This document shows, in pieces, positions 21,778 through 22,877 of a DNA stretch of 22,877 nucleotides. Each line of letters begins with the position of its first letter. The stretch's first letter is position 1. The notes under the pieces are model-generated. The model searched no databases and was not told the origin of the DNA. It saw only the letters and a list, made by a program, of their open reading frames with translations. The position numbers and the translations under genes were made by a program. The stretch lies in NCBI GenBank assembly GCA_016180145.1, contig JACPBT010000076.1, forward strand, positions 1 through 22,877, written 5' to 3'. Source of the stretch: Candidatus Woesearchaeota archaeon (lineage in GTDB: Archaea > Nanobdellota > Nanobdellia > Woesearchaeales > UBA10216).

Positions 21778-22161
21778 ATGCTGACGCTCCAATTCATACC
21801 ATATTCTGAAGTTGAAAACCTGCCGCAGGAAGAGCGAATAAGAAAAATACTCAGCATAGTAAAGGAAGACAAGATAATGGTAATGGAGGGCAGGCTTAAA
21901 AAAGAGGAGGAAGGGGAGCTTATTCGCGCAACAATGGAGAATATAAGCGGAAAATTCAAGGGGATAGAAATATCCGTTGTTTATCCTGAAAGAAAGGAGA
22001 CCCTGACAAAAAAATTAAAAGGAGTGCTTGCTGAAATGCTTCTCGGAGAGAGGCAGGGGCTTACAGTGATAGGGCCGGCTACGCTGATAAAAGAGATAAA
22101 GAAGGACCCTGACAAGATTCAGCTGCTCACAGCAGACAGGAAAACAAGAAGAAAAAGGTAA
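21778..22161 (+). CDS. arvB: DUF2073 protein (OapB/ArvB type)
   Basis: This 127-aa protein starts MLTLQFIPYSEVENLPQEER at ATG 21778, one base after the GTPase stop. A longer frame from 21748 would only overlap the GTPase. KILSIVKEDKIMVMEGRLKKEEEGELIRAT and the GIEISVVY strand are typical of DUF2073, which in archaea sits directly after the Era-like GTPase. The C-terminus is basic (TADRKTRRKR). No catalytic motif is visible; it is probably a structural or regulatory partner of the GTPase. Confidence 0.85.
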   Translation: MLTLQFIPYSEVENLPQEERIRKILSIVKEDKIMVMEGRLKKEEEGELIRATMENISGKFKGIEISVVYPERKETLTKKLKGVLAEMLLGERQGLTVIGPATLIKEIKKDPDKIQLLTADRKTRRKR

Positions 22162-22163
22162 CA

Positions 22164-22532
22164 ATGCCACACCAGTGCGTCAGATGCAACACATTCTATG
22201 AAGACGGCTCAGAGGAAATACTGAAGGGGTGCGACTGCGGCGGGAAGCTGTTCTTTTACATCAGGCGGGAAAAGCTTGAAAAGGCAAGAAGCATAGTAGT
22301 AAACCTCACAGAGCAGGAAAAGGAGCAGATAGAGCAGGACGTGATAGACATAGTTGGCGAGCAGCAGAGCGAGCCTGTTATACTTGACATAGAGGCAATA
22401 CGCATCCAGAAGCCCGGCAAATACGAGATAGACCTTGTGCCGCTGTTCAAGGGGGACCCGCTTGTCTACAAGGTCGGGGAAGGCAAATACATAATAGACC
22501 TTATAAAGAGCTTTGCTGCAGGGAAGAAGTGA
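22164..22532 (+). CDS. arvC: Zn-ribbon protein (OapC/ArvC type)
   Basis: This 122-aa protein has an N-terminal zinc ribbon C5-x2-C8 (HQCVRCNTFYEDG) and C23-x-C25 (KGCDCGGKLFFYI). An acidic helix follows (LTEQEKEQIEQDV), then a beta-rich C-terminus (AIRIQKPGKYEIDLVPLF) ending VGEGKYIIDLIKSF. This is the third member of the archaeal OapABC/ArvABC cluster and starts 2 nt after arvB, so it is co-translated. Its stop abuts the stop of the convergent UPF0175 gene with no spacer. Confidence 0.88.
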   Translation: MPHQCVRCNTFYEDGSEEILKGCDCGGKLFFYIRREKLEKARSIVVNLTEQEKEQIEQDVIDIVGEQQSEPVILDIEAIRIQKPGKYEIDLVPLFKGDPLVYKVGEGKYIIDLIKSFAAGKK

Positions 22533-22820
22533 TTATTTCAGTATCCTTCTTGCCGCATTGAGTGCGTCTTGAACATCTTCTTTTGAGATATTTAAGTCTG
22601 CATTGTGCATCTTTAGCAAATCAAGGAATTCGCCTAATGGGACTCCTGCCATTTTAGAGCCTAACCCAAGACTGACTTTTTTCTCCTTATAAAGCTCTAC
22701 TGCTCTCACTTTCTGACCTTTTTCAACTAATTCTCTGACGACTTCTGACCTATTCTCGTTTAAAACCTTGCCAAAAACATCCAAAGTACCCGTATTTAAT
22801 CTTGAAGATACCGTTTCCAT
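22533..22820 (-). CDS. Orphan UPF0175-type antitoxin
   Basis: This 95-aa protein opens METVSSRLNTGTLDVFGKVL with RSEVVRELVEKG, RHH-like. The UPF0175-type block VSLGLGSKMAGVPLGEFLDLL follows, then an acidic end (SKEDVQDALNAARRIL). A DUF3368 toxin would be expected downstream, but the ArvC gene occupies that space, so the antitoxin is either orphaned or paired with the gene just upstream, whose stop codon TAA directly abuts this ATG. GAGGTG (complement of 22828-22833) is a strong ribosome-binding site. The HTH half is poorer (Gly-rich) than in the copies at 11098 and 20497. Confidence 0.72.
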   Translation of the reverse strand: METVSSRLNTGTLDVFGKVLNENRSEVVRELVEKGQKVRAVELYKEKKVSLGLGSKMAGVPLGEFLDLLKMHNADLNISKEDVQDALNAARRILK

Positions 22821-22877
22821 TTATCCCACCTCATTCCTAAAATGCTCATAAATTGCCTGTGAATATCTGCCTATTTC
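22821..22877 (-). CDS. C-terminal fragment of a gene upstream of the orphan antitoxin
   Basis: The minus frame is open from the window edge to TAA at 22823-22821 and encodes 18 residues, EIGRYSQAIYEHFRNEVG. The stop is directly followed by the antitoxin ATG, so the two genes form an operon with translational coupling. The family cannot be named from this fragment; a toxin or nuclease is conceivable from context only. Confidence 0.5.
   Translation of the reverse strand, partial: EIGRYSQAIYEHFRNEVG

Noticed and set aside
1..22877. tRNA, rRNA or snoRNA-type genes
   Set aside because: I scanned the intergenic gaps for a T-loop GGTTC pattern with matching acceptor arms and saw none. Gaps other than 4727-5047 are too short or AT-rich.

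Overview
The window is archaeal chromosomal DNA. The evidence is a topoisomerase VI operon (top6B-top6A), an archaeal two-KH Pno1/Dim2-type protein, archaeal Elp3, a TrmB-family regulator with a duplicated effector region, an OapABC/ArvABC-type GTPase cluster, and TATA-like boxes about 24-32 nt ahead of nearly every transcription-unit start. The compact layout (overlapping starts and stops, convergent 3' ends overlapping by a few bases), many small toxin-antitoxin-like pairs and moderate G+C fit a DPANN-type or other small-genome uncultivated archaeon. The phylum cannot be fixed from this sequence.

Layout. 1-1927: tail of a HEPN-like gene (+), a frameshifted and decaying gene (-), a stand-alone voltage-sensor-like membrane protein (-), and an RHH antitoxin/MazF-PemK toxin pair (-) with a palindromic operator candidate. 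1972-4726: topoisomerase VI A and B subunits (-). 4727-5047: the only gap over 300 bp, tiled by five consecutive inverted repeats. 5048-10629 (+): a small Cys4 protein, the KH protein, a P2A-type Ca2+-ATPase with a short N-terminus, Elp3 and a small basic protein. 10634-13340 (-): a UPF0175/DUF3368 pair, a chimeric gene relic, a VapBC pair and the TrmB regulator, which is divergent from a winged-helix regulator (13408). 13948-14934 (+): a NOL1/NOP2/Sun-type RNA m5C methyltransferase. 14940-16068 (-): an AT-rich nucleotidyltransferase with a small helical partner. 16264-16810 (+): a frameshifted unknown gene. 16877-19812 (+): a GT39-like membrane glycosyltransferase followed by a secreted serine hydrolase. 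19805-21033 (-): a PIN protein with a helical HTH partner. 21144-22532 (+): Era-like GTPase, DUF2073 and Zn-ribbon (ArvABC/OapABC). 22533-22877 (-): an orphan UPF0175 antitoxin behind the tail of another gene.

The housekeeping part covers DNA topology, ribosome and tRNA maturation (KH protein, Elp3, m5C methylase), Ca2+ export and cell-surface or vesicle functions. Interspersed are six toxin-antitoxin-like loci, relics and repeats. The strongest unexplained items are the hairpin-tiled intergenic region at 4769-4995, the trmB/elp3 chimeric relic at 11453-11542, the nucleotidyltransferase pair, and two genes interrupted by single +1 frameshifts.
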